64,000 bases of DNA from Tundrisphaera sp051175315 (lineage in GTDB: Bacteria > Planctomycetota > Planctomycetia > Isosphaerales > Isosphaeraceae). Within the stretch, counting starts at the first letter, position 1. Each line of letters opens with the position of its first letter. The notes under the pieces were generated by a model. The model saw nothing but the letters and a program-made list of their open reading frames with translations, was not told the origin of the DNA and did no database searches. Location: positions 1,364,001 to 1,428,000 of the forward strand of contig NZ_CP195100.1 of NCBI RefSeq assembly GCF_051175315.1, read 5' to 3'. This document shows positions 8,682 through 17,947 of this stretch, piece by piece. The translations under genes were made by a program, and so were the position numbers.

Positions 8682-8711
8682 TTGCCATCCGCTCGTGCTC
8701 GGGGATACAGT
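8682..8711 (+). promoter_or_regulatory. Candidate promoter for the TPR protein gene
   Basis: TTGCCA at 8682-8687 and TACAGT at 8706-8711 are separated by 18 bases. The leader of about 40 bases ends in an AGGAGG in front of the ATG at 8757. It is back to back with the rnc promoter candidate. Confidence 0.45.
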
Positions 8712-8756
8712 GAGGACAGGGCGCCCGGAGTCGTCGCGAGCAGGAGGTCGGGAAGG

Positions 8757-9725
8757 ATGTCTCGCTTCATGCAACGGATCGGCGGACGTTCGGCCCCGTG
8801 GTGGACGGCGGCCCTCCTGGCCACTTGCGTGACCATCGGGCCCGCCCCGGCCAACGGCCAGGCCAAGTCCGGGCCGACCGGATCGAACGCCTGGATCAGC
8901 TCGGGCACCGGCCCGGGAAGCTCCTGGATCAGCGGATCGGCCGGATCAAGCCAGGGCGGGGGCGGAGGGATCGTTGTCGGCGGAGGGTTCGGCGGCGTCG
9001 GCGCCGTGGGGTCGGGCCCGAACCACATCGATTACAACCCGCCGATCATCGTCGGCTACGGACCGTACGGCCCGATCTTCTATGCCAGCCCGATCATCGT
9101 GGTCGGGCCGGGCGGTTCGGCGCCGGTGGCCTCGCCCCTGATCCCGCCCGAGCCCCCCGCGGCCTTCGGCGGGGGAGGGGGCGGGATGATGTTGCCGGTG
9201 CCCCCCAAGGAAGCGGCCCCGGCCCGACCTCCTGCGCGACGTTCCAACCCGGCGCGGGCCCGTGAGCATGTCGAGATCGGCGATCGCTCGTTCCGGGGCG
9301 ACAACACCAAGCGCGCCGAGGACCGGTATCGCCTGGCCCAGAAGGCCGACCCGGGATCCGCCACTCCCCTGGTTCGACTGGCCCAGGTGGCCCTGGTCCG
9401 CGGCCGCTACGCCGATGCCGCGCGATTCCTCCGCGAGGCCGTCGCCGCCGAGCCGGGCTTCCTGCTGAACGCCCCCGACATCCAGACCCTGTTCGCCGAG
9501 CCAGGGGATTTCGCCCGGGAGCTGGCCGCGTTGGAAACCCACCTCCAGACCCAGCCCGGAGACCGCGACGCCTGGTTCGTCCTGGGGGCCGAGTGGTACC
9601 TCTCGGGCCGGACCCAGAAGGCGGCCGACGCGTTCCGGAGGCTGACCGATCGGAAGCCCGACCTGGCGCTCGCCGCCTTCCTGGATGCCACGTCGCCCCG
9701 GCTCACCGAGGCGGCCCCCCAATGA
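8757..9725 (+). CDS. Exported Gly-rich protein with TPR repeats
   Basis: A 322-residue exported protein. The N-terminus has a signal peptide (basic start, hydrophobic TAALLATCVTIGPAPANG, likely cut after Ala-Asn-Gly). Residues about 30-155 are rich in Gly, Pro and Ser with Gly runs, a flexible region; residues 165-320 contain tetratricopeptide-like helical repeats (AEDRYRLAQKADPGSATPLV, then ALVRGRYADAARFLREAVAA, then GRTQKAADAFRRLTDRKP). The role is probably protein-protein contact at the envelope, not further defined. I chose the ATG at 8757 over the earlier one at 8682 because AGGAGG lies ten bases before it and the signal peptide begins there. The next gene follows after 19 bases. Confidence 0.72.
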   Translation: MSRFMQRIGGRSAPWWTAALLATCVTIGPAPANGQAKSGPTGSNAWISSGTGPGSSWISGSAGSSQGGGGGIVVGGGFGGVGAVGSGPNHIDYNPPIIVGYGPYGPIFYASPIIVVGPGGSAPVASPLIPPEPPAAFGGGGGGMMLPVPPKEAAPARPPARRSNPARAREHVEIGDRSFRGDNTKRAEDRYRLAQKADPGSATPLVRLAQVALVRGRYADAARFLREAVAAEPGFLLNAPDIQTLFAEPGDFARELAALETHLQTQPGDRDAWFVLGAEWYLSGRTQKAADAFRRLTDRKPDLALAAFLDATSPRLTEAAPQ

Positions 9726-9744
9726 TCCCGGATGGCCCGACCCG

Positions 9745-10686
9745 ATGAGCGCCCCCGGCCGGTACTATGCGGCGGCCTGCCAGACCGACCGGCCCTGCCT
9801 CCGCGATCGCTCCGAGATCCCCGGCCGGGTCGATGACCTGCTCGCCATGGTCGACAACGCCGTGGTGGGGTACGGCCCGTTCTTCGACGTCCGGCTGGTG
9901 GTCTTCCCCGAGTTCGCCCACACGGCGCCGATCTACCCGACCCTCGACGAGATCCGCGACCGCCTGGCGGTGCCGATCCCCAACGAGTTCACCGATCGGT
10001 ATCGCCGCAAGGCACGGCAGCACGGGGTGTTCATCCAGACCGGGACGTTCCTGGAGGTCGACCCGGCCTGGCCCGGCGCGGTCTTCAACACGACCTGCCT
10101 GATCGGGCCGGACGGGCTCCTCTCGCGCTACCGCAAGGTTTACCCCTGGCTCCCCTGGGAACTGCACACGAGCCCCCACGACCTGCCGGGCTACGAGGAT
10201 CCGATGTTCCCGGTCGTCGAGACCGAGATCGGCCGCCTGGGCGCCGCGATCTGCTACGACTGGCTGTTCCCGGAGGCGATCCGGGCCCTGGCCCAGGCCG
10301 GGGCGGAGGTCCTGCTCCGGGTGTCGGCGTACATGGATCCCTGGGGCGCCACGCCCCCGATGGACTGGTGGACCCTGTTCAATCGGGCCCGGGCCGTCGA
10401 GAATTTCGCCTACGTCGTGGCGGCCAATCAGGGGGCGAGCCTGGCCCACTACCCGCCGTTCTCCTGGCCGGGCGGGAGCATGATCGTCGACTTCGACGGC
10501 CGCATCCTGGCCCAGGCCGATCCCGGCCCAGGGGAGAAGATCGTGGTCGCGCCGATCGACCTGGCCGCCCTCCGGCAGGAGCGGGCCCGCCGGCGCGGCC
10601 ACGCCTTCCTCGACCACCTGCGGACCGAGGCCAACCGCGGGACATTCTCCGCCCGTCCTCTCCCCGATCGAGGTTCGACGCCATGA
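9745..10686 (+). CDS. Carbon-nitrogen hydrolase (nitrilase superfamily amidohydrolase)
   Basis: Cytoplasmic enzyme of 313 residues that hydrolyses an amide or nitrile through a thioester intermediate. The Glu-Lys-Cys triad is visible: VFPEFAH (Glu56), SRYRKVYPWLP (Lys131) and GAAICYDWLFPE (Cys170), with the second Glu of that last motif also present. The RVSAYMDPWG stretch after the Cys and the ENFAYVVAANQG region are typical of aliphatic amidase/N-carbamoyl hydrolase branches. The substrate is not readable. The ATG at 9745 is preferred because the beta-strand YYAAACQT opens the fold. Its stop overlaps the start of the next gene (ATGA), so it is coupled to the ASPIC lipoprotein. Confidence 0.85.
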   Translation: MSAPGRYYAAACQTDRPCLRDRSEIPGRVDDLLAMVDNAVVGYGPFFDVRLVVFPEFAHTAPIYPTLDEIRDRLAVPIPNEFTDRYRRKARQHGVFIQTGTFLEVDPAWPGAVFNTTCLIGPDGLLSRYRKVYPWLPWELHTSPHDLPGYEDPMFPVVETEIGRLGAAICYDWLFPEAIRALAQAGAEVLLRVSAYMDPWGATPPMDWWTLFNRARAVENFAYVVAANQGASLAHYPPFSWPGGSMIVDFDGRILAQADPGPGEKIVVAPIDLAALRQERARRRGHAFLDHLRTEANRGTFSARPLPDRGSTP

Positions 10687-13600
10687 TGCGGTTTCGGGCG
10701 GCCTGGTTGTCCTGCCTCCTCGCCCTCCCGGCCTGCGGCAGCGCCGACGAGACGTCGGCCCCGGCCATACCGACCCCCCGGGGCCAGATCCCGCACGATC
10801 AGCTGAACGCGGTGATCGCCGCCCATTATCGCGGGCTCGGGGCGATGGAACGGTACGAGTACGCGGCGGGCATCGAGGCGTTCCGCGAGGTCCACCAGCG
10901 CGCACCGGGCTGGATCCCGGGCATGATCAACCTCGCCATCGCCCTCCTGAACGAGGGGGGCGAGGCCGCCCAGGAGGCCGACGACCCCGATCGGGCCCGG
11001 GCCGAAGGTCTGCCGAAGACCAACATGCAGCAGGCGCTCCGCCTCCTGGACGAAGTATTGAAGGAGCAGAAGGATCACCCCGCCGCATTGTACTGCAAGG
11101 GGATCATCCTCGAATTCGAGGGGCAGCTCGCGGAGGCCCACGCCCAGTTCGCCCGGGTCGCCGAGATCGATCCCGGCGACCCCAACGTCTGGCTCGAACT
11201 GGGCTCCACCCTGACCGACCCCGAGGACCCGACCCGGCTCGCCGGCCCGCCCCAGGCCGCGACCCTGATCGAGTACTACACCAAGGCCCTGGAACGGAAC
11301 CCCTACCTCGTCCCGGCCCTGTTCAAGCTCCAGACGGCCTACAGCTGGTCCGGCGACCGCGAGGCCCGGGCGAAGGTTCTCGCGCTCTGGGACAAGCTCA
11401 ACCCCAAGCGCAACGCCGCCGCGCCCGGCGACCTCGCCGCCCAGGTCTACGGCGAGATGGGCAAGTACGCCCGGATCATCAACCCGTTCGCCGTCCCGGA
11501 GCCTCCCCTGGCGAGCGACCCGCCGCCCCGCTTCGCGGCCCCCGAGCCGATCCAGATCACGCTCGACGAGGGGGACCGATGGTCCACGGCGGCGGACTTC
11601 CGCGGGGAGAAGGGGAAGCTCGGCTGGGCCCGCTCCCGGTTCGGGGCGGGCGTCGCCACCTTCGACGCCAACGGGGACGGCCGGCTCGACCTCTACCTGA
11701 CCGCCGCCATCGTCGGGCCCAAGGGCCTGCGCGATGCCCTCCTGATCCGCCAGCCCGACGACCACTTCGTGGATGCGACCCGAGCGATGGGCCTGCCCGA
11801 GGATCGGGCCGGGATCGGGGTGGCCGCGGCCGACTTCGACGCCGATCGCCGGGTCGACCTGTTCCTTTTCGGCGTGGGGGATAATCGCCTGCTCCGGAAC
11901 GCGGGAACAAAGTTCGAGGACGTGACCGAGAGGGCCCAAATCGATCGGACCTCCACCGTCAGCGTCGGCGCCCGCTGGCTCGACCTGGATCAGGATGGCG
12001 ATCTCGACCTGTACGTCATCAACCACGCGCGGATGACGAATGGGGAAGGCGTCCCCCCGACCACACCCCTGGAGGGCGTGCCGAACGTGGCCTACCGCAA
12101 CGATGGCCAGGCCGCACCGGTCGAGGGGCGACCCCAGGACAACTACGCCCCGCTCGCGGCGGCCACGCCGGACCTCCCGGCGACCCAGGGCCTCTCGATC
12201 GCCTTCTCCACCGCATGGCCGGGCGCCTCGGTCCTGGGCGGGGGGGACCACCCGTATACGGCGATCGCGGCGCTCGACATCGATGAGGATCGCGACATCG
12301 ACCTCGTGCTCGCCTCCGATTTCCAGCCGCTCCGGGTCCTCTACAACGATCGGATCGGCACGTTCCACGAAGGCCCGCTGCCCGGCGTGAAGGTCGACGG
12401 CCGCATCAACGGCCTGCTCTCCGCCGACCTCGACAAGGATGGCCGGGTCGACCTGTTCGTGACCGCTGCAGGGCGGACCACGGGCTGGCGAAATCCGCCG
12501 CCGGGTGCCCCCGGGTCGGCGCCTCCCGAATGGACCCCGCTCCCGATCGGAGCCCAGGGTTGGTTCATGGCCCAGGCGATCGACCTGGACTTCGACCAGT
12601 GGCCTGACCTGGTGGGATGCTACTCGAGGTCCTCGGGCCCTGGGATGGGCATGGGCACGGGACGTTCATCCGCCTTCCCCACGTGGTCGAGAAATCTCGG
12701 CCATAAGTTCGCCACTGGCCTCCTGGCCTTCGGGCCCGACGCGCCCGACGCGCCCGATCCCCGGACCCCCGCCATTCGCCTTCGACCCGACGATGGCCTA
12801 CCGCCCATCGGGTTCGCCCTGGCCGACCTGGCCGGGGATGTGCTCCCCGACTTCCTGCTGATCCGCGACGGGGCGCCGCCGCGGATCTCCCGCAACCTGG
12901 GGAATGGGCAGCACTGGCTGGCGATCGACCTGGCCGGCCGGTGGAAGACCAGCTTCGACCAGATGCGGACCAACTCCCAGGGGATCGGGACCCGCCTGAC
13001 CCTGGAAGGGCAGGGGATCCACGTCCCGTTCGACTACGCCACGACGGCCGCCGGCACGTCCCAGTCGGTCGGGCCGATCGTGCTCGGCCTCGGACCCCAC
13101 ACGTCGGTCCCGCTGCTCCGCGTCCGGTGGCCCGACGGGGTGATGCAGAGCGAGTTGAACGTGACGGCGGACAAGATCCTCTCGCTCAACGAGGTGAGCC
13201 GGAAGACCGGGAGTTGCCCGGTGCTTTTCACGTGGAACGGGACCCGGTTCGAATGCCTGGGCGACTTCCTCGGCGGCGGCGGGCTCGGCTACCTGGTGGC
13301 GCCCGGGGTCTACGGCCAGCCCGACCGGGATGAGTCGGTCGCGATCGCCCCCGGCCAGCTCGCGGCCGTCGACGGCGTGTACCGTCTGGCGGTGGTCGAG
13401 CCGATGGATGAGGTCGCCTACCTCGACCGGCTCCGCCTGGACGTTGTGGACTCCCCGCCCGGTGCGATGGTCCTCCTCGACGAGCGGTTCGCCCCCGAGG
13501 GGCCCCGGCCTTCGGGCGACCTGATCGTCGCCACGCGACGGATCGACCCGGCCCACGCCAGCGACCACAAGGGCCGCGATCAGACCGGGACGATCCGGGC

Positions 13601-14483
13601 CTGGGACCGCCGCACGGTGGATGGGTTCCGCAGGCGGTCCGGGTGGGTCGGCTATGCCGAGGATCACAGCCTGATCCTCGACTTCGGCGATCGCCTGTCC
13701 CGGCTCGATCCGAACGATCGCGTCACCCTCAGCCTGGCGGGATGGGTCGAGTACCCCTACTCCCAGACCAATTACGCCGCCGCGACGGCCGGCGTCACGC
13801 TCCGGCCGCCCACCCTGGAACGACGCCGCAAGGACGGGACCTGGGAGATGCTCGACCCCAGCCCCGGCTACCCGGCCGGCCTGCCGAGGCGGATGAGCGT
13901 CGACCTGACGGGGAAGGTCGCCGGTCCGTCGTGCGTCCTCCGGCTGTCGACCAACATGGAATGCTACTGGGACGAGGCCTTCGTGGCGGTCGGGCGGGAC
14001 GGGGAGCCGCCGGTCCGGACGACCACGCTGCCGGTCGCGCGGGCCCGGCTGGGCGACAAGGGATATCTCAGGGAGGTTTCCCCCGATGGCCGCCTGCCCC
14101 TGGTCTACGACTACGACCACCCCGACCCGGCCCCGCTGGCCCGGATGTCAGGGGTCCTGACCCGCCACGGCGACGTGGCCGGGCTGCTGGCCGAGGATGA
14201 CGACCAGTTCTGCACGGTTGGGCCGGGGGACGAGGTCCGGCTCGAATTCGACGGCCGGGGGCTGCCCGCGCTGGGCGAGGGGTGGACGCGCCAGTTCGTG
14301 CTCAAGGCCGTCGGCTATTGCAAGGACGCCGACCCGTTCACCGCCGCGAGCGACTCGGTCGGCCCATTGCCCTGGGAGAGGATGCCGCCGTTCCCGTTCA
14401 AGGAGGGGGAGGGCCGGCCTACCGATCCGGCCTATGAGGCGTATCTCCGGACGATGCAGACGAGGCCGGCGGGCTCGCGATGA
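10683..14483 (+). CDS. TPR, VCBS/FG-GAP and ASPIC/UnbV lipoprotein
   Basis: A 1266-residue lipoprotein: the signal sequence ends in a lipobox LPAC with Cys18. Residues about 40-270 form TPR-like repeats. From about 310 to 760 there are at least six calcium-binding-type beta-propeller motifs of the D-x-D-x-D-G-x-x-D type (DANGDGRLDLY, DLDQDGDLDLY, DLDKDGRVDLF and decayed copies). An ASPIC/UnbV domain follows around 760-850 (GIGTRLTLEG ... VRWPDGVMQSE). The last 400 residues (from WNGTRFECLGDFLGGGGLGY on) match no family I recognise. Such proteins are abundant in planctomycetes and presumably work at the cell surface. It is coupled to the amidohydrolase upstream, and its 3-prime end overlaps the convergent CDF gene by 65 bases. 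Confidence 0.85.
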   Translation: MMRFRAAWLSCLLALPACGSADETSAPAIPTPRGQIPHDQLNAVIAAHYRGLGAMERYEYAAGIEAFREVHQRAPGWIPGMINLAIALLNEGGEAAQEADDPDRARAEGLPKTNMQQALRLLDEVLKEQKDHPAALYCKGIILEFEGQLAEAHAQFARVAEIDPGDPNVWLELGSTLTDPEDPTRLAGPPQAATLIEYYTKALERNPYLVPALFKLQTAYSWSGDREARAKVLALWDKLNPKRNAAAPGDLAAQVYGEMGKYARIINPFAVPEPPLASDPPPRFAAPEPIQITLDEGDRWSTAADFRGEKGKLGWARSRFGAGVATFDANGDGRLDLYLTAAIVGPKGLRDALLIRQPDDHFVDATRAMGLPEDRAGIGVAAADFDADRRVDLFLFGVGDNRLLRNAGTKFEDVTERAQIDRTSTVSVGARWLDLDQDGDLDLYVINHARMTNGEGVPPTTPLEGVPNVAYRNDGQAAPVEGRPQDNYAPLAAATPDLPATQGLSIAFSTAWPGASVLGGGDHPYTAIAALDIDEDRDIDLVLASDFQPLRVLYNDRIGTFHEGPLPGVKVDGRINGLLSADLDKDGRVDLFVTAAGRTTGWRNPPPGAPGSAPPEWTPLPIGAQGWFMAQAIDLDFDQWPDLVGCYSRSSGPGMGMGTGRSSAFPTWSRNLGHKFATGLLAFGPDAPDAPDPRTPAIRLRPDDGLPPIGFALADLAGDVLPDFLLIRDGAPPRISRNLGNGQHWLAIDLAGRWKTSFDQMRTNSQGIGTRLTLEGQGIHVPFDYATTAAGTSQSVGPIVLGLGPHTSVPLLRVRWPDGVMQSELNVTADKILSLNEVSRKTGSCPVLFTWNGTRFECLGDFLGGGGLGYLVAPGVYGQPDRDESVAIAPGQLAAVDGVYRLAVVEPMDEVAYLDRLRLDVVDSPPGAMVLLDERFAPEGPRPSGDLIVATRRIDPAHASDHKGRDQTGTIRAWDRRTVDGFRRRSGWVGYAEDHSLILDFGDRLSRLDPNDRVTLSLAGWVEYPYSQTNYAAATAGVTLRPPTLERRRKDGTWEMLDPSPGYPAGLPRRMSVDLTGKVAGPSCVLRLSTNMECYWDEAFVAVGRDGEPPVRTTTLPVARARLGDKGYLREVSPDGRLPLVYDYDHPDPAPLARMSGVLTRHGDVAGLLAEDDDQFCTVGPGDEVRLEFDGRGLPALGEGWTRQFVLKAVGYCKDADPFTAASDSVGPLPWERMPPFPFKEGEGRPTDPAYEAYLRTMQTRPAGSR

Positions 14484-15420
14484 ACGGGCCGACGGCGTCC
14501 TGATCCTCGGCCGGCTCGATGTGGACCAGGACGTCCCGGATCGAAGGCACCCGCTCGATCACGCGATCCTTGACCGCGTGGGCGATCTCGTGCCCGGCCC
14601 GGACGGTCTGCTCGGGATCGACCTCGACGTGGATATCCACCAGGTATTCCAGCCCGACCTTCCGGACCCGGAGCTTCTCGACCCCCAGCACGCCCCGGGC
14701 GGCCATCGCCTCGTCGCGGACGTTGGACAGGACCGCCGGGGTGGCCTGGCGATCCATCAGGTCCTGGATGTTCCCCCAGAGCAGGCTGCCGCCGACCCAG
14801 GAGATCGCACCCGCCACCATCAGCGCGGCCGCATGGTCGGCCCAGGCCCAGTCCGGCCCGCCCCAGCGCGAGAGCCCCACCCCCGCCACGACGGCCACGC
14901 TCCCGAGCGCATCGAGGCGGTAATCCCACGCCGTGGCCAGGAGGGCCCCCGACCCGGTCCGCAGGGCGACGCTCCGGGCGTAGCGATACAGCCCCTCCTG
15001 GAACGCGATGCCCCCGATGGCGATGGCCAGGGTGTAGGCCTCCGGGATGCCTCGCGGTCGCCCCAGGCCATGATAGGCCTCGTAGGCGATCCCGGCCGCC
15101 AGTCCGATCAGGATCAGGGCGACCCCGGAACCGGCCACGGCTTCGAATCGCGCGTGCCCGTAGGGATGCTCGTGATCGGCGGGCCTCTGGGCGATCCAGA
15201 GGGCGCCGAACAGGGCGCCGGAGATCACGGCATCCACCAGCGAGTGGGCCGCGTCGGATATCAGCCCGAGCGAGTTGCCGTACCAGCCCCCGATCAGCTT
15301 GGCCACGCCGAGCCCGAGGCTGATCGCCACGCCCCAGATCGCCGCCTTCCTCGCCTCGCGATAGAGCGAAAGATTCGGGGAACGGACGCCCGGGGGCGTC
15401 GTCCGAGCTTCGGTCATCAT
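14419..15420 (-). CDS. Cation diffusion facilitator (CDF) metal transporter
   Basis: Inner-membrane H+-coupled efflux pump for Zn, Fe, Mn or similar divalent ions, 333 residues. The first metal site is visible in helix 2 (SDAAHSLVD, residues 55-63), followed by the loop HEHPYGHARFE at 83-93 that is diagnostic of the family, and the second half-site YRLDALGS in helix 5. Six membrane segments are followed by a cytoplasmic ferredoxin-like domain (GVEKLRVRKVG ... YLVDIHVEVDPEQT). The His/Asp set resembles Zn/Fe transporters, but specificity is a guess. ATG at 15420 has GAGGAT upstream and is followed by a second ATG. The gene converges on and overlaps the ASPIC lipoprotein gene by 65 bases. Confidence 0.9.
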   Translation of the reverse strand: MMTEARTTPPGVRSPNLSLYREARKAAIWGVAISLGLGVAKLIGGWYGNSLGLISDAAHSLVDAVISGALFGALWIAQRPADHEHPYGHARFEAVAGSGVALILIGLAAGIAYEAYHGLGRPRGIPEAYTLAIAIGGIAFQEGLYRYARSVALRTGSGALLATAWDYRLDALGSVAVVAGVGLSRWGGPDWAWADHAAALMVAGAISWVGGSLLWGNIQDLMDRQATPAVLSNVRDEAMAARGVLGVEKLRVRKVGLEYLVDIHVEVDPEQTVRAGHEIAHAVKDRVIERVPSIRDVLVHIEPAEDQDAVGPFIASPPASSASSGDTPHRPDR

Positions 15421-15469
15421 GATCCATCCTCGCCCGTGCACTCCAACCGCCGCCGGCCGCCCGGTCGGA

Positions 15470-17947
15470 TCATCGTCCCGGGCCCGCCCCGCCCGGCCTG
15501 GCACCGGCCGGCCGATTCGCGTCGGCGGCCGTCGGGGGCGGGGCGGCGGCCAGGGCCTCCCAGCGCGGGATCTCCGCCTTCAGGTAGGCGATCGTCGCCG
15601 GGGCCAGCTTCTTGTCCGGGTGGGGCATCATGCCGTCGAGCTGGATGGCCAGCTTGGCCTCGCGGACGGCGTCGGGGTACATCCCCAGGTCGGCGCTCGC
15701 TCGGGCTAGCTCGACCCGGAGGCCGGCGTTCGCCGGGTAGGTCATGACCGACCGGCGCATCGCCTTCACGATCGTCGACTTGAGCTGGAGCAACTGCATC
15801 GGGGTCGCGTCGGCGGGCAGGGCGGCGAGGATCTGCCGCGCGTACATCGCCTGGCGACGCCGGACGTCCAGGCTGTTGGGGTCGCGGTCGGGGGCCTCCA
15901 GCGCCTTGTCCAGCGAGAAAAGGATCCGCTCCCAGTACGGTTCCTTGCGGTTGGCCGCCTCCGGGGATCGCCAGAATCGAAATTCGAGATCCGCCAGCGC
16001 GAGCCACGGCTGCACGCTGTAGCGATCGAGCTGGAAGGCCCGCGTGTAGGCGTTGCGGGCCGCCTCGAACTGGGGCGGGTTGACGCTCATCAACGCATCG
16101 CCGGCCGCCAGCTCGGCCGTCGATCGCCAGAACGGGACGATCGCCCCGTAGAACGTCCCCGCCAGCGCGGCCCAGACGCAGGCCATCGCGACCCCCGCCC
16201 CGAGCCCGTCCGCTTCGCGGTGCCGCCCGCACGGCCGATCGTCCCGGAGGTTGAGCCCCAGCGCCATCGAGATCCAGAGCATGAGCGCCACCGTCGGGAT
16301 GCCGATCCCGCCGGCGCCCAGCAGGTTGATCGTCATGGCCAGGGTCGCGACGCCGAGGCCCGCGGCCGGGATCGGTCGACGACGCCACAGGGGCGAGCCC
16401 AATCCGATGGCGACGACCCAGCCCAGCCCCAGGATCAGCCAGCGGCCGAGCAGCCCGACCTGGAATGGGTTGAGCCGGCCCATGAGCACCACACCCAGCC
16501 ATCCCAGGCTCGCCGCGCCGATCAGCCAGCCCGCGTGGGCCGGGGCAGGGGCGGGGTCGGCGGCCTGCATCTCGTTCGAGTTGGCCGGATCCATCTCCCT
16601 CGGCGGGCCGAGCATCTCGCGGAGCCCCCAGCCGAGGGCGACGACGAGGGCCAGGGCCGCGACCAGGCCGGAGCAGGCCCAGACTTCGAGGATCAGGTTG
16701 TGCGGATCCTTGATCTCCTCGCTCGCCTCGGGACGCTTGTGGCCCAGGTAGGCCCCGCCGAAGTTGCCCGGCCCGACGCCGGTCCAGTAGGTCGCCGCCC
16801 TCCGCGACGGGACCGACTCCTCCCCGCCCGGGAGGATGGCGCCGGCCCCCGACGTGCCGAACCGGGGCCGGGCGTCGGTGATCAGGTCCCAGGTCGAGGC
16901 CCAGTATTCCAGGCGGTAGCGGAGGGACTTCGGCGACTCCGTCAAGACCTGGCGGTCGAGTTGCCCCGTGGCCACCCCGCCCGCGATCAGCCCGCCGGCC
17001 ACCACCGCGAGGCCAAGGGCGGAGCCGATCAAAACCTTGCGGGAGACGACCGCTCGGGACCGCCAGGCCAGGACGAGGATCGCGACCATCAGGCCGACCT
17101 GGGCGCTCCGGCACTTGGTCCAGACCAGGCAGACCAGCAGGATCGACCCGGGGATCGCGGCGAGCGCCAGCGCCCCGGCCCTGGGCCCCTTGCCGTCGCG
17201 GCGGAGGTTATCCAGGGCCACCGCCAGGCCGAGCGCCAGGGGGCCGACCAGGTAGCCCGCCAGCGAGTTGGCCAGGGCGAAGGTCGAGAACGGCTCGTTG
17301 GAAAAGAGGATGCGCTGGCGAATCCCCTCCGCCGCCGGAGAGCCGGGCGCGATGCCCAGCGGGCCCAGGATCAGGTCGGGTCGGGCGAGGAACAGGGCCC
17401 GGAGCGCAGGGTATTCGAACGGGACCTGGTAGAGCCCATAAGCCGCCACCGACACGGCGGCCGCGACCGCGACCCCGGCCAGGGTCGCCGATTCGCCCCG
17501 GGTCCGGGGCAGGTTCCGGGCCATCAGGTACATGAGCCCCAGGGCACCCCACTCCCAGGCGAGGTTGATCGCCGCCCGGCGATCGGCCGCGACCGTGGTC
17601 GAGGCGCCGACCGCGAGCATCAGGACCAGGACCGCCCCATCGGCCCACGACCACCGGAGCCGGACGACCCCGGAGAGCAGGGCCGAGGCAACCGCGATCC
17701 CGGCGACGACCAGGACCAGGAAGACCCAGACCAGCCCGTCGCCCCGCTCGGCCGCCTCGCTCTCGGCGTAGGCGCGGGTCACGAACAGGAAGGCGAGCAG
17801 GCCGAGCGAGACCCTGCGGAGGATCTCCCCCAGGCGGGCCAGCCCCTCGTCCCCCCCGCCGTCGTCGTCAGGCCTCGGGTATTGCGACCGGGCCGGGGCC
17901 GGATGCGGCCTCCGCCCTCGGGGGGTGTTGACGTCTCGCCTCGCCAT
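15470..17947 (-). CDS. O-antigen ligase/polymerase-like membrane protein with C-terminal TPR region
   Basis: An 825-residue inner-membrane protein with about twelve hydrophobic segments and a large periplasmic loop (residues about 310-420), the layout of Wzy/WaaL-type enzymes that polymerise or transfer undecaprenyl-linked glycans. The loop contains TYWTGVGPGNFGGAYLGHK, which matches the glycan-recognition loop pattern of this family. The C-terminal 200 residues form helical repeats with TPR character (FEAARNAYTRAFQLDRYS). It overlaps the 3-prime end of the WecA-type gene by 80 bases, and GGAG lies eight bases before the ATG at 17947. The pairing with a polyprenyl-phosphate sugar transferase supports a role in surface polysaccharide assembly. 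Confidence 0.78.
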   Translation of the reverse strand: MARRDVNTPRGRRPHPAPARSQYPRPDDDGGGDEGLARLGEILRRVSLGLLAFLFVTRAYAESEAAERGDGLVWVFLVLVVAGIAVASALLSGVVRLRWSWADGAVLVLMLAVGASTTVAADRRAAINLAWEWGALGLMYLMARNLPRTRGESATLAGVAVAAAVSVAAYGLYQVPFEYPALRALFLARPDLILGPLGIAPGSPAAEGIRQRILFSNEPFSTFALANSLAGYLVGPLALGLAVALDNLRRDGKGPRAGALALAAIPGSILLVCLVWTKCRSAQVGLMVAILVLAWRSRAVVSRKVLIGSALGLAVVAGGLIAGGVATGQLDRQVLTESPKSLRYRLEYWASTWDLITDARPRFGTSGAGAILPGGEESVPSRRAATYWTGVGPGNFGGAYLGHKRPEASEEIKDPHNLILEVWACSGLVAALALVVALGWGLREMLGPPREMDPANSNEMQAADPAPAPAHAGWLIGAASLGWLGVVLMGRLNPFQVGLLGRWLILGLGWVVAIGLGSPLWRRRPIPAAGLGVATLAMTINLLGAGGIGIPTVALMLWISMALGLNLRDDRPCGRHREADGLGAGVAMACVWAALAGTFYGAIVPFWRSTAELAAGDALMSVNPPQFEAARNAYTRAFQLDRYSVQPWLALADLEFRFWRSPEAANRKEPYWERILFSLDKALEAPDRDPNSLDVRRRQAMYARQILAALPADATPMQLLQLKSTIVKAMRRSVMTYPANAGLRVELARASADLGMYPDAVREAKLAIQLDGMMPHPDKKLAPATIAYLKAEIPRWEALAAAPPPTAADANRPAGARPGGAGPGR

